Shown: in pieces, positions 1 to 10,600 of the stretch
Layout of the letters: every line of letters begins with the position of its first letter
Position numbering within the stretch: position 1 is the first letter of the stretch
From: Apostichopus japonicus
Lineage: Eukaryota > Echinodermata > Holothuroidea > Aspidochirotida > Stichopodidae
Direction: 5' to 3'
DNA length: 60,000 nt
Assembly (NCBI RefSeq): GCF_037975245.1
Contig: NC_092583.1
Location: 9,462,764-9,522,763, forward strand
Made by a program: the position numbers and the translations under genes
The notes under the pieces: generated by a model
The model's input: the letters and a program-made list of their open reading frames with translations, nothing else
Told to the model about the DNA's origin: nothing
The model's database searches: none

Positions 1-205
1 TGTTTACAGAGTGGCGAAAACTTCCGGCCCTCATATCAAAAAACAATCTGCATGGTCATGATACGGAAAATTGATAATGCCATGAATGGCCAATTTATCA
101 GCTATCCAGTGATGGGTAGCGTTTATCTAGTGAGAACTTCTCTCTAGACTTAGATACCACATTACTTTTATGATTTTAGTGTGTAAGTCAGTGGGTGTAT
201 GCTAC
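1..205 (-). mobile_element. Dispersed repeat, probable LINE 3' tail (inverted copy of 59448-59658)
   Basis: The reverse complement of this stretch aligns along almost its whole length with 59448-59658, with scattered substitutions and one gap of roughly 14 bases. Shared blocks include 'cgctacccatcactggatag', 'ttgacttacacac' and 'aagtctaga'. At the right end of the window the same sequence directly follows a LINE reverse-transcriptase remnant, so this copy is probably a detached 3' tail of the same LINE family in the opposite orientation. It is cut by the window edge. No coding remnant was seen next to it. Confidence 0.65.
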
Positions 206-384
206 CTTTGTACAGGTTAAACGAGCATGGCAGTACACTAGGCAACATGTGCGATACTGCTGGGGTGGAGAGGGGTATGACTAAAATAGTATATTACAGA
301 GTAAAACAATAGAAAAGGGATAACAAATATGCGGTTTCCTGTTGTAACGTCAGCCTACAAAGACAAACACAAAACTATTTTTGA

Positions 385-570
385 CATGTAAATACTCGTA
401 AAGTACTCGTCCTGAGCGAGTATAAGTACTTGAATTCGAGTACCACTGCAAGTACGTTAGCATCCGAGTCCAATTACTAAATGACAAGTACATGTACTAT
501 AGTATCCGAGAACTTTTCATCGAGTGCGAGTACTGAGTATGTAAGTATGCAAGTACTCGAGTACCGAATC
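385..570. repeat. Cluster of degenerate GAGTACTCG-type palindromic motifs
   Basis: The stretch holds many variants of the self-complementary words 'gagtactcg', 'aagtactcgagta' and 'agtacatgtact', irregularly spaced. It sits in the intron upstream of the CUB exon. Related words recur at 52090-52210. It is probably a decayed minisatellite or palindromic repeat, and no function is visible. Confidence 0.5.
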
Positions 571-632
571 CTTTTCGGTTACTACAAAACTGTCTCTTGA
601 AAAGATTTATTCCATTTTGTCCATTTTCACAG

Positions 633-803
633 TTGTTTGACGGTGATGAAGCCAACGAGGAGATGAGTTTGTCGCCCCCACTCTGTGGCACAACTCTACC
701 ACCTAACCCATTTAACTCGACGAGTAACACAATGTACGTGCTCTTTCAATCTGATCTGACGCAACAGCAACAAGGGTTTAGTGCTTCTCTCAGATTTTTT
801 TAA
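633..803 (+). CDS. Terminal exon of a CUB-domain protein (partial gene)
   Basis: An open frame of 56 codons plus TAA follows a strong pyrimidine-rich acceptor ending in 'ttttcacag' at 632. The translation has the pattern of the second half of a CUB domain: an acidic 'FDGDE' turn, 'LCG' carrying the fourth CUB cysteine, 'SSN/STSNT' before a hydrophobic strand, 'LFQSD', then 'GFSASLRF' as the closing strand. CUB domains are extracellular beta-sandwich binding modules in secreted or membrane proteins. The reading frame is phase 0 at the acceptor and stops two codons after the domain ends, so this is the last coding exon. Two AATAAA signals lie downstream at 1129-1134 and 1147-1152. The earlier exons would lie left of the window, so the whole protein cannot be named. 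A pseudogene fragment is possible but the exon is intact. Confidence 0.68.
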   Translation: MFDGDEANEEMSLSPPLCGTTLPPNPFNSTSNTMYVLFQSDLTQQQQGFSASLRFF

Positions 804-1452
804 GAAGACTTAGAAACATGCAAAAACAAGGAGAGGAAAACAAATTGTGGAACAGTTTCTTTCTTGTTGTTTTTTTTTAATAGCATAATAATACTGATGT
901 TATACTGAAGGAATTAATTTGAATACAAACTTAAAGTACATCGCGGTATGAACGACGTACAGTATTCGAAAAACACCTTTTTGGTGTTTGTTGTCACTCT
1001 CAACACAGAAACAAAAGAAAGAACCAAAAAGGAGTACTATTAATTGTGGGTGTTGTAAGGAATGTAGGGGTGTGTTCCCGTACCAGACTCACGGGGTGTA
1101 GCTTCTCCATGAAATAGGATAATATTATAATAAACACCAGTTAAAGAATAAACTGAGACCAAAAGATACAGAGTAGGCACATTTAGACGAATACTTCCAT
1201 CAGATAGAAGCAGGAAGGGACTGAATACCAACAGTCGGAGAATCGGGCGTGGGAGGAGGGGTGACATGACTTCAGCCAAAGGGGGTGGGGGTAGCTCCAT
1301 CACTCCTGGGAAATACCTTCTAACCTAGAACACACCCCATTGGGTCGTAAATTATTGTCCGCAGACGGGTCTAACTCGCAAGCACTCTAGCCAAAAAGGT
1401 TCATAAGCTGACTAAAAGTTTCCGCGGAGGAATATCGTTCTGTGCTTAGTAA
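804..1452 (+). other. 3' flank of the CUB gene with two AATAAA signals
   Basis: No open frame of interest was seen. AATAAA occurs at 1129-1134 and 1147-1152 on the plus strand, about 330-350 bases after the CUB stop codon, and could serve as the polyadenylation signal. A G-rich stretch lies at about 1245-1295. The rest is unremarkable. Confidence 0.4.
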
Positions 1453-1825
1453 CAAGGGCGTAGGAACCGGGGGGCTGGGGGCGCCAGCCCTCCCCCAGTG
1501 AAAAATGTGGAGGGGCGGAAGTATCATTCCGCCCCCCCCCCCCCCCGCTTCGCAAGTCAGAAAACCCCTTTTTCATTTCCAAATGAGAAAAAAAAACTCA
1601 TTTGGAGCACCAAATTGCATCTAAGGCCTGGTGAAAATACAAAATTAAGTTTACAAAATGGAGTGGGTGTTGAAGTGTGCTATATTGCACCAAATTGCAT
1701 CTGGGGCTACCTGGAAATGCAAAAAATTCCAAAGGGGAGGGGGACACCCCCTCCGCTTAGACCCCTCCCCCAGGCCGGCCATCAGTCTTCAGCCCCCCGC
1801 TCAAAAGTACCTTCCTACGCCATTG
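1453..1825. mobile_element. hAT-type MITE with 8-bp target-site duplication
   Basis: The ends are imperfect inverted repeats: left 'CAAGGGCGTAGGAA', right complement 'CAATGGCGTAGGAAGG'. Both ends are flanked by the direct repeat 'cttagtaa' (1445-1452 and 1826-1833), an 8-bp duplication as hAT transposases make. The interior has long C and G runs and two copies of 'caccaaattgcatct', a word seen again in other decayed elements of the window. There is no transposase frame, so it is non-autonomous. Confidence 0.75.
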
Positions 1826-1833
1826 CTTAGTAA

Positions 1834-2149
1834 TATGGCAATTGAGGAGAACCTTCAGAGATCAGCAGATCACGCCGTCCCATAAAATCATATATAGCAT
1901 ATCCAGTAACCTATATGTTATTGTGGCCGTCTGAGTTTCGTCCCTGAACATTTCTGGGGGGGGGGGTTCCACTGTCCCTCCCACTCTGGCTACGGCACTG
2001 CTGACAGTGTGAATAGAACGTTCTTGATATCTTACTTAATTTCTATGTGGCACGGCAATAAAGTTCAAATTTAAGTTTTCCAAAAATTAAGTGAGAACCA
2101 AAAGAAAAATATGTCATTGGGAGAAATTTTGGAGATACCAAGTTTACCA
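1834..2149. other. Non-coding, partly decayed element
   Basis: No gene is visible. A G run followed by 'ctggctacggcactgctg' (about 1955-2005) looks like the right end of another decayed MITE related to those with 'ggctacgc...cctg' ends, but I found no matching left end. Confidence 0.3.
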
Positions 2150-3430
2150 GAATTTCATACTTTTACACCTGTTGACCTTACGTGACCTTTGGCCACTTCT
2201 GAAAACAATAGGGTTACTTTACTTACATCCACATACCAAGTGCGAAGTTCACCCAACCTTTACTATAGGAAATATCATGTTTACAATGTTTTCAGACTTT
2301 ACCCTCAATTGACCTCACATGACCTGTGATCTTCACAAAAGGTATAGGGTTCTTGTACTCACTGAGATGGATCAACACACAAAATATGGAGTTCATTCAA
2401 ACTTCAACTTGGAGAGTAAGTGTTTACAATCCGAAGCGCCAAACACACACACATGTGCGCGCGACATCACCATCTGTCGGGAAAATATATTTTGGGGAAG
2501 ACGTGGGAAGTTGATGCCCACTGCGCAATCTCAATGCTTACTTGTATTGTTTTGCTACTGTCTCTACGCGAAATATGTCGTTATCAAGCAAACGAGGTTT
2601 CTTAAGGCAAACTTCTTGTTCGTAACATTTAAACGGATTGCAAAACATGCATTGAGGTTTTGAAAGAGTCAAAATGTGCCGAATACCGTAGTAGACACAT
2701 AGTATGCAAAATATCTAACTTTCCCCTAACCCTATATCTGTGATATATTATATATAATGATAATCACAAAGCATTGTAATGTGTTGTTCTACGCTAGATT
2801 AAACTATTCAAACAGGCGACAGTGAAGACTGATGTACAGTAATTGCTCATACAATTTGGATATTTTCAATGAAGGTCACTTCAGATGGGAAATTCTTGGG
2901 GTCATGAAAATGCCACCATTGACCGAGTCAGGATTCGAACACTCAAAAGAATGAAACTGGTGGCACTATATAGGAAAGGAAAGAAACGCCATTAAGTAAC
3001 ACATAAGCTCCTTCTGAAATATCATGTTTACAAACTTTTCACACTTGACCTCTGCTGACATCAAATGACCTTTGACCTCTTCCAAAAACTAGGGTTTTTC
3101 TACTGCATATGGAACATCCTCATGCCCAATTATGAGTCACGAAAGTTTCCCTCCTTGAACTATCATGTTTACTAAAAGATTTCACATTTTGACCCCTGTT
3201 GACCTCATATGACCTCCACCAAAAACAAGAGGGTTAGCCCTACTCAGTATGGGACATCCAAATGATAAGTATGAGATTCATGAATGATTCCCATCTTGAG
3301 ATATCGTGTCTACCTCTGATGACCTCAAATGACCTGTGACCTCCATAAAAAAAAACACCTGGTTTCTGCTACTCAACATGGAACATGCATATGCTAAGTA
3401 TGAGGTTCATCAATGTTAATCAAAGAGTTA
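2150..3430. repeat. ~145-bp repeat array with nuclear-receptor-like direct repeats (array 1)
   Basis: Degenerate units read roughly 'atcatgtttacaa ... gtgacctcaaatgacc ... aacaatagggtt ... tactcaatatgg ... cacaccaagtatgag'. TGACCT half-sites are paired as perfect DR4 (four-base spacer) at 2173-2188, 2310-2325, 3200-3215 and 3320-3335, and as perfect DR1 (one-base spacer) at 3066-3078 and 3330-3342. The first block ends near 2450 in a CA-rich 'aaacacacacacat' module. About 2460-3010 is a non-repeat interruption. The same family forms the larger array at 15310-18135 and a fragment at 33390-33700. Confidence 0.75.
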
Positions 3431-4462
3431 ATCGTCTATACAGTATGAACTATTGTAAATGGACAATGTATAGACAAAAGAAGAAAGAAACCAGACAACC
3501 AGCTTAAATATAGTGACTAATGATTCAAGGCACTATTTAATAATCGGTTTTTCTTCTTAGGCAATTTTGACAATCAAAGGCATGATTAAAACTTTTGTAA
3601 ATATAAGACTACATGAAAGAAAAGAATCTCATGAAAAATACTCTTCTATAGAAGAAGACAGAAAATTCACTTTTTTGGTAACAAACTTGGCTGATATATG
3701 AAACATTTACACACATTTGAAAATGTCTGCAAAAAAGACTTACATGGCTTAAGTATAGACTGACTTATACATATGAATGAGGTTGACACTAAATATATGC
3801 AGTAAATGCCACTACAATGTAGCGAAAGTCAATGTTTCAGACAAAAAAAAATTAAATAAACCAGAAATGACTGAACTTAACTTTGGATGCAAACTAAAAA
3901 CAATTTGCACCTATATCCAGAAACTAAACAGTTGAGTGTCTTTAAACTCTTAAGTTCACTGCTGACTATCTCTCCACCTCCCTCCCTCTCCACCCACCCA
4001 CCTCTCCCGCCACCCACCTCCCTCCACCTCCTCTCTTTTTGTTATATTCCTCTGCACAACTCATAAACTGCAGCCCCCTTTTCATCTCGGCAAAGATATA
4101 CAGTTTTCAAATTTTGATGATATTTTTGTGACTGCATCTGGCAAATTGCGAGGGTATGGTGACTGATGTCATTTCAGTCATTTCAGCTGAGAAATGTTTT
4201 GCTTTCCTTGGTACTTATATTTAACTGACTGCTTCACAGAAAGGAAATAATTATATATCTGCAAAAGAAGTTGCATTTGATGAAGAATTCGAAATACATG
4301 GAGCATTGGCATGTAGGCAAGGCATTTCCAATTGTATCACATTTCAAGGACAAGTCCACAGAAAGATTACAATACAAGTGTAAACCTTTTGGAGGACATC
4401 AATCGTGATGACAACACAGACTACCTTATTTAATCTACTCTCTGGAAGTATCGAGGGTATAA
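3431..4462. other. Non-coding; polypyrimidine tract at 3960-4045
   Basis: I see no exon or mobile element here. A CT-rich tract with repeated 'ccacc' and 'cctcc' lies at about 3960-4045. The remainder is AT-rich unique-looking sequence. Confidence 0.4.
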
Positions 4463-4810
4463 AGGCTCTGAAGACTGGCCCCAAACCGCGTGCTGAAAAA
4501 GTTAACTTTCCGTTGCTTGCAAGTGAAGTTTTCTGCTTGTCGCTACAAAATGCAGACAGTAATGAAACGTGATACCTTGTTATCTTTTATCAAGACCTGA
4601 GATGTCCACGCTGCTATGTACACTGTGTTGTGGGTATTGACCAGAGCTGTATGTATTGACTGTACACTAGTGTCTAATTACCGACGGTAGCAAGCTGTGT
4701 GTGTATTTTCTGGGATCGATGGTGGTATCTAACACTTCTGTTACACCTCATTCGAAACTAGGTCAGATTAACGGCCGAGACGTTTCTTTGTGCACGAGTG
4801 TTCACACCCT
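4463..4810 (+). mobile_element. ~350-bp non-autonomous element, TTAA-type (copy 1)
   Basis: This segment aligns along its whole length, in inverted orientation, with 20326-20693. Shared blocks include 'aaagttaactttccgttgct', 'gaaacgtgataccttgtta' and 'tctgggatcgatggtggt'. Its ends are imperfect inverted repeats of the form 'AGGnTnTGAAnACT'. TTAA follows the right end (4811-4814) and ATAA precedes the left. The second copy has TTAA on both sides, as piggyBac-like transposons leave. No coding capacity. Confidence 0.6.
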
Positions 4811-4814
4811 TTAA

Positions 4815-5864
4815 GAACAAGATATTGCGATGGTGTTTTCATCTCACAGCAGACCTTTAAGTGAGCTGGTACTAATACTCATATTCCAGCATAGTAACCT
4901 GTCATTTTTTATCGCCCTTGTGTCTATGTGTTCATACTCTGGGCATTCTGAATACAGTTAGTAATGTAAGAACCAGTGCAAAAGTATAAGTACACGTCCT
5001 CGTTAGTTCACACAAAGTCTCCTCGGGGCCAACATTGACAGACGGTAATAAAAAAAAAATGGTAAAATTGCAAATATCAAAAGCTATGTACACAATAACA
5101 AATGACTATATACCCTATGTTATATTTGTTCCCTTAAATTGGCACAAAAGCCCACAATCTGAGCGGTAATACAACTTAATGTAAAATATTGATCTACACC
5201 AATATGTATATATATTAAAACAAAATGCAACTGGCAGAGGGTGGATTTACATTTGGTTTACTGTATTTGATATACGATATCTCCTACTAATTTTAATAAT
5301 TTTACCACCCTTTACCTACCCATCTTCCCCCTCCTGCCAGCATCCCCTTTCTCCTCATTTTTGATAGATTGTATCATACCATTCATTCCAAATGTAATTT
5401 TGTTGGCTGAGTGTTCAAGGTTTCAAATAATAAAAAGAAACTCAAAACATTGATCAAACTTTCATTATCAAATTTTCTCTTTACACATTACTAACATTAG
5501 TATGAATAATATCAGAACTGAATGGAATCTTGCACCAAATCTAGTGTAAAACCTTGCATATCTCCAGCGGTGGTTGACGACTTTCTCACAAAAAAATGTT
5601 TGTAGGAACATTCAATTTAACAGCAAAGCCAAATTTACGACAAAAATACGACATTGTATTGTCCACTTCAAAGACAGCTGATAAATTTCAATATGATATT
5701 TGACCCTTCTGTAGTAGTATTAGTGTAAGGGTACACTCCTTCTCAAGCACGACAAGTTCATTTTCTAGTACAAGTAAAATCCCATACATCATTGGAATAT
5801 ACAGCACATGTCAATACATTTCTACGACAACACCGATAAACCACGCCCTACTAACTCCTGAGAC
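4815..5864. other. Non-coding, nothing recognised
   Basis: AT-rich sequence without long open frames, inverted repeats or tandem repeats that I could detect. It lies between the convergent CUB and GLTP-like genes. Confidence 0.35.
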
Positions 5865-6440
5865 GTACTATGTAACTTGTCTTATTCTTTATTGTTTTTT
5901 TCTTTCTTTCTGTCACACCTGACCGTTCTTGTTGAAAGTTTACGAGGTACTTTGTGATTTGTGAGAAGAAGAAGGGTGATCAGGAAGTATGTGCACACAA
6001 GTGTGGTATACATTCCGACTGAGGACTCCATTGTTCTTTTCCATTGCCTTGACAATACAATAACAATAGAATTCTTCTAAGGACTCAGTGATTCTTTTGG
6101 AGGACTTGGAATTCTTTAGCTCAAGTCATCAGTCTGAAATGTACTATGTAACTTGTATTTTTCGTTATTGTCTTTTTTCCTGTCACACCTGACCGATCTT
6201 GTTGAAGGCTTACGAGGTCCATTAGGATTTGGTGAGAAGAGGATACACTTTTAATGACAGTGGAGTGTGATCAGCAGTAAGTGCATGCAAGTGTGGTATA
6301 CATTCAGACTGAGGACTCCATTGTTCTTTCCCATTGCCTTAACAATGCACAATAACAATAGAATTCTTCTGAGGACTCGGTGATTCTTTTCATATGACAT
6401 TGGAGGACTTGGAATTCTTTAGCTCAAGTCCTCAGTCTGC
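5865..6440 (+). repeat. Two tandem copies of a ~276-bp unit
   Basis: 'gtactatgtaacttgt' begins the copies at 5865 and 6141. Each continues through 'tgtcacacctgaccg', 'cttacgaggt', 'caagtgtggtatacattc' and 'gaattcttctnaggactc'. Each copy also holds inverted 'gaggactcca / ...aggactcagt' words around an 'attcttt' block. The copies differ at scattered sites and by a short insertion. The array lies downstream of the GLTP-like gene stop codon. Confidence 0.7.
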
Positions 6441-7438
6441 ATGCAAAACAAGTGCTAATAACACACACACACACACAGTAAAAATACACACCAGCTTTAC
6501 TTCGGTTGAAATTATGGTTCACATTTTACAACATGTCATTTAATTTGTACGACTGAACAAAATTCCTGGAAAAGGCTTTTGTAATAAACTTTAACACATG
6601 ACATTAACAGCTACCAGCATCATGCTATAGATGGCTAAAGAGTCATAATCTACCCAATAAATATAATTATCACAAACTTAGAGAAGACGAACCAGCGGTA
6701 ACTTCTTTTTAAATAAGTCAAAGAAGGTGGGTATAGAAAACCAAGTTTCACAGTTCTGGTTATGCAGTAAGCCTGACCTTTGTACGATATTGTTGCAGTA
6801 ACTTTTGAGAGTAAGTACAAGCTATTTCTCCACAACATCCCATGAAATTCATTATTTAATCTCACTGTGAAAATGTGATGTCATACAACCATGCTATTTG
6901 TTATATCTTTCAAGACCTGAGTTTTTCGTGTTATCAATTTATTCGATTTACACAAACAAGGCAATTAGTACAGTGCTGAACAAAAGGATGTAAATCTAGA
7001 TATTTCAAAAATGTATCACATTTCAATTGATACCAGTATCATACTAAGTAAAGATGACCCACCACAAAAATATCTGTGGAAAGAAAAACAACAAATCACA
7101 AACCTCAAACATATACCACAACAAAAACAAAAAATAAAATATATAAGTCTTGTAACATTCACAGAAACATGATTATAGAAAGGAGACAATGGTAAACAAA
7201 TAATAAAACCTTGGCACACTGGGTAAAACCAGGACAAAACTCTGCAACTCTGTCTCTCCACCAAGGTATATTCCTCGGGCTTTCCTTTTTCATCATCTAA
7301 CAATGGAAGGGAAAAGTTCCCCCTGGAGGGATAAAAAAGCTGGAGTCACCATCGAAAAACGTGGCACTTCGGTGGATGAAGATAGGGTCCAACTAGATAA
7401 TACGACCATCCATAAGGGATGACGTGACGCTGGTTTCC
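6441..7438 (-). other. 3' flank of the GLTP-like gene
   Basis: This is the minus-strand region after the stop codon at 7439. An AATAAA is present on the minus strand at 6938-6943, about 500 bases past the stop, and is the best polyadenylation candidate I see, though it is weak evidence alone. A short CA run lies at about 6462-6478. No other gene is visible. Confidence 0.3.
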
Positions 7439-7624
7439 TCATGAATTCAAATTGTTTTCTGTGAGGAAGTTGTCCAAATTTTTTAGTAGCACCCGTAACG
7501 CCAATGTGTATTCCTCGATATCCTCGAATGCACTCTGTTCAAAAGCCGACCGGTCGAGATCTTCTACGTCCAGTGCCATCGCTGATAAAATGTCATGTTT
7601 ACTGCCGAGCATACTCATTGCACC
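7439..7624 (-). CDS. GLTP-like gene, exon 8 (C terminus)
   Basis: 186 bases, 61 codons plus TGA (7441-7439). The acceptor is 'gaaaacag'. It begins '[16 protein letters not shown]', matching the family's '.AL..AP.K.DFL..L', then an acidic stretch and a final helix ending '[12 protein letters not shown]'. The usual GLTP C-terminal Tyr-rich helix is not clearly recognisable. Confidence 0.85.
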   Translation of the reverse strand, partial: GAMSMLGSKHDILSAMALDVEDLDRSAFEQSAFEDIEEYTLALRVLLKNLDNFLTENNLNS

Positions 7625-10600
7625 CTGTTTTCAACACCGCGAAGAAGGATAAAGAAAACAATAAATAAATAGGAAATAAATTGAGGAGATACACATCACC
7701 TACGGTGAAAAAAGGTAAAAATTTAAAAAAATATATGTACATATTGAAAGCAGCTCTTCTGTGACCCTTTTAGAATTCAAACTCAATTTTAAAAGTAGGG
7801 ATAGCAACGATGGCAATCGTACTGTCGAGTAATATGGCGTGTTTGTTTCTGTTATCTGGTTTGATTCATCAACATGAGAAATCTCTTCAAACTGAATAAG
7901 TCCCTCATTACATTTCTCAACAGAAATACTCGCAGCAAACAAAAAGACAGGTAAAAAATGACGTCAATAGCTTTTCTTGTGGCTAAAGTCGGTTAAATAT
8001 TTATCAAAATTGCTGACATTTTTCTGCATCTTTTAGGTCAAAACCGCAATCCTCGTAGCATGTTTTGCCCTAAAGATAAGATTTTTTTCAAATTTTGTGA
8101 ATGCACCTCAACAGCAGCACAAAGAGTAATGTCGTCGGGGCACTTCAGCCGTAGTAAATTTTCTTGAACATTTTTCAATCAGTAATCCACAGAGGGAAAT
8201 AAATATTTGGATGAAGAAGGTTAATACAGAGAATATCGACAGGTGAGCAAACGATGCACTTTAATAAGGTTTCAAGGATAAATTTAATAAGCTTTTCCTC
8301 TTGGTTGCATAATACAGCAGTTTGTGTGAATTCCACAGTTCACAAGATACCCTATACTATTACTGTACGTAATACTGGTATGATCACAAGATACATTGTG
8401 ATCCAGCACCATTGAACATGATGGAATGATGGAAAGACTTACGTTAAATATTGGCCTCACATAGAAGGCATGGTGCGGTGACAGAGTCACCTCGTATGCC
8501 TTACCTGCAAGAACAAACAGAATATAATCATAAAGTGGAAAGAACTGATGTATCCTAAAAACTTTACAGATAACACGACAAAGTATGAGAACATCATGAC
8601 TTGCAGAGTGAGTGTGGAGTTCTAGGATAGTTTACATGAATGTAACTTTGTCCTCAGAGCTGTTGATTTGTACTTCTACTCAATACTGGTAAAGGAACTA
8701 AATGTAAAATTGTGTACTCATGTAACCATGCTTCAAGACCTTCTACTCGTTCTCATATGAAGGGAAATTCTACCTGTACTCATACTCATGCTGTTGTACT
8801 CGTACTCATGCTGTTGTACTCATACTCAAGCTGCTGTACTCATACTCATGCTGTTGTACTCATACTCATGCGGTTGTACTCATACTCCTGATGTTGTACT
8901 CTTACTCAAGCTGTTGTACTCATACTAATGCTGTTGTACTCAAGCTGTTGTACTCATACTCATGCTGTTGTACTCATACTCATGTTGTTGTACTCATACT
9001 CATGCTGTTGTACTCATACTCAAGCTGCTGTACTCATACTCATGCTGTTGTACTCATACTCATGCGGTTGTACTCATACTCCTGATGTTGTACTCTTACT
9101 CAAGCTGTTGTACTCATACTAATGCTGTTGTACTCAAGCTGTTGTACTCATACTCATGCTGTTGTGTTCATACTCATGATGTTGTACTCGTACTTAAGCT
9201 GCTGTACACATACTCATGCTGTTGTGCTCATACTTATGCTGTTTTGCTCATTATCATGCTGTTGTACTCAAACTCCTGCTGTTGGACTCATACTCATACT
9301 GTTGTACTCATACTCATGCTGTTGTACTTGAACTCAAGCTGTTGTACTTATACTTCAAGTATGGGGAACATTAATAAAAATAGGTTTAGAACAAGATAAA
9401 AGAATTGTGTCTCTGATCTCAACATATAATATGAATCAACTTGACATGTTTTTTTCCTTCTGTTATGGCAATAATTCAAGTTTTAAGATTTCAGCTCATT
9501 AGATTACTAATATGAAGTTCAAATTCTTCACTGAAGAAAAGGTAAATTATATGAACTTGATCATCCCTTACTGGTAGTTAATGTTTGACAAAGAAGTTCT
9601 GAGAGGATAGATTTGGTATGAAGTCTTCATGCATTGACAGTAATATTCTAACTAAAAAACTAACCTTAACGAGGCACAAACTCATTACTTTACTGAAGGG
9701 TAAATTTTTCCATTTCAGCGCCCCCCCCCCCCTCTTGCACCTTTTCATCCCCAACTAGCTAATAAGCTACAGAAATCACGACCATAACAACCAATTAGTG
9801 CAACGGGAGGATTAGGCTTTTCCAGTGTTTCATTACATGAAACTGGTGTTATCACCCTGTGGGCTCCTACAAGGACAACCCCAAAGGCTGCTCAATATGA
9901 CAGATTTACAATGATAATATATAATAGGAATTTATCAAGCGCAAAATGCAAAAGCTTTTAGGTGCTGCAAACAGATATCTAACTACATGGGGTTGCATAA
10001 ATAGTGCCAAAATACCGTTTTATAGTAATTACGGTTAATGACCAGAAAGATGTAAAAGCTTTTTATTGTTTTCCAACAGTTCTTAAGCAGGATTAAGTCT
10101 CAAGCACTGCCAGGCTGCCTCTTTAGTACTACTATGTACATTTATCTAGCTGTCCAATCTTTTTCATCAACCTGTTATCTGATTCTAGTCTCAACAATTC
10201 CTAAGCTGATCCTAGTCTTGTCAATACAACAAAGTTCCACCAAGAACACCGAGCAAACACTGACTAAACCAAAACCCTTGATAAATTAAAATTCTTTGAC
10301 TACTTGGAGAGGAGGAAACTTGAGCACTAAAATAACAGCTACTGACATAGTTTGCTGAGTGGTGCTATCACACACACAAAGCAAATACACTTGACCTTAC
10401 ACACACATAAAATTGATTATGTCTATGTTTATTTCAATGTCTTACTAATCCTGAAGAGAAAATGTGGAAATCCTTCAACATATTCTACAAACGACAGGGG
10501 GCAGGGACGTTAACACTTTAAATGCCAATGTCTGCACCAAAACAACTAAATGCTCTCATAAGCAGATGTTAACATAAGACCCACTTGCATTATTACATAA

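Noticed and set aside
8891-9399. [13 protein letters not shown]-type frames of up to 145 codons
   Set aside because: All three frames of the 20-bp minisatellite stay open, which is a property of the repeat.
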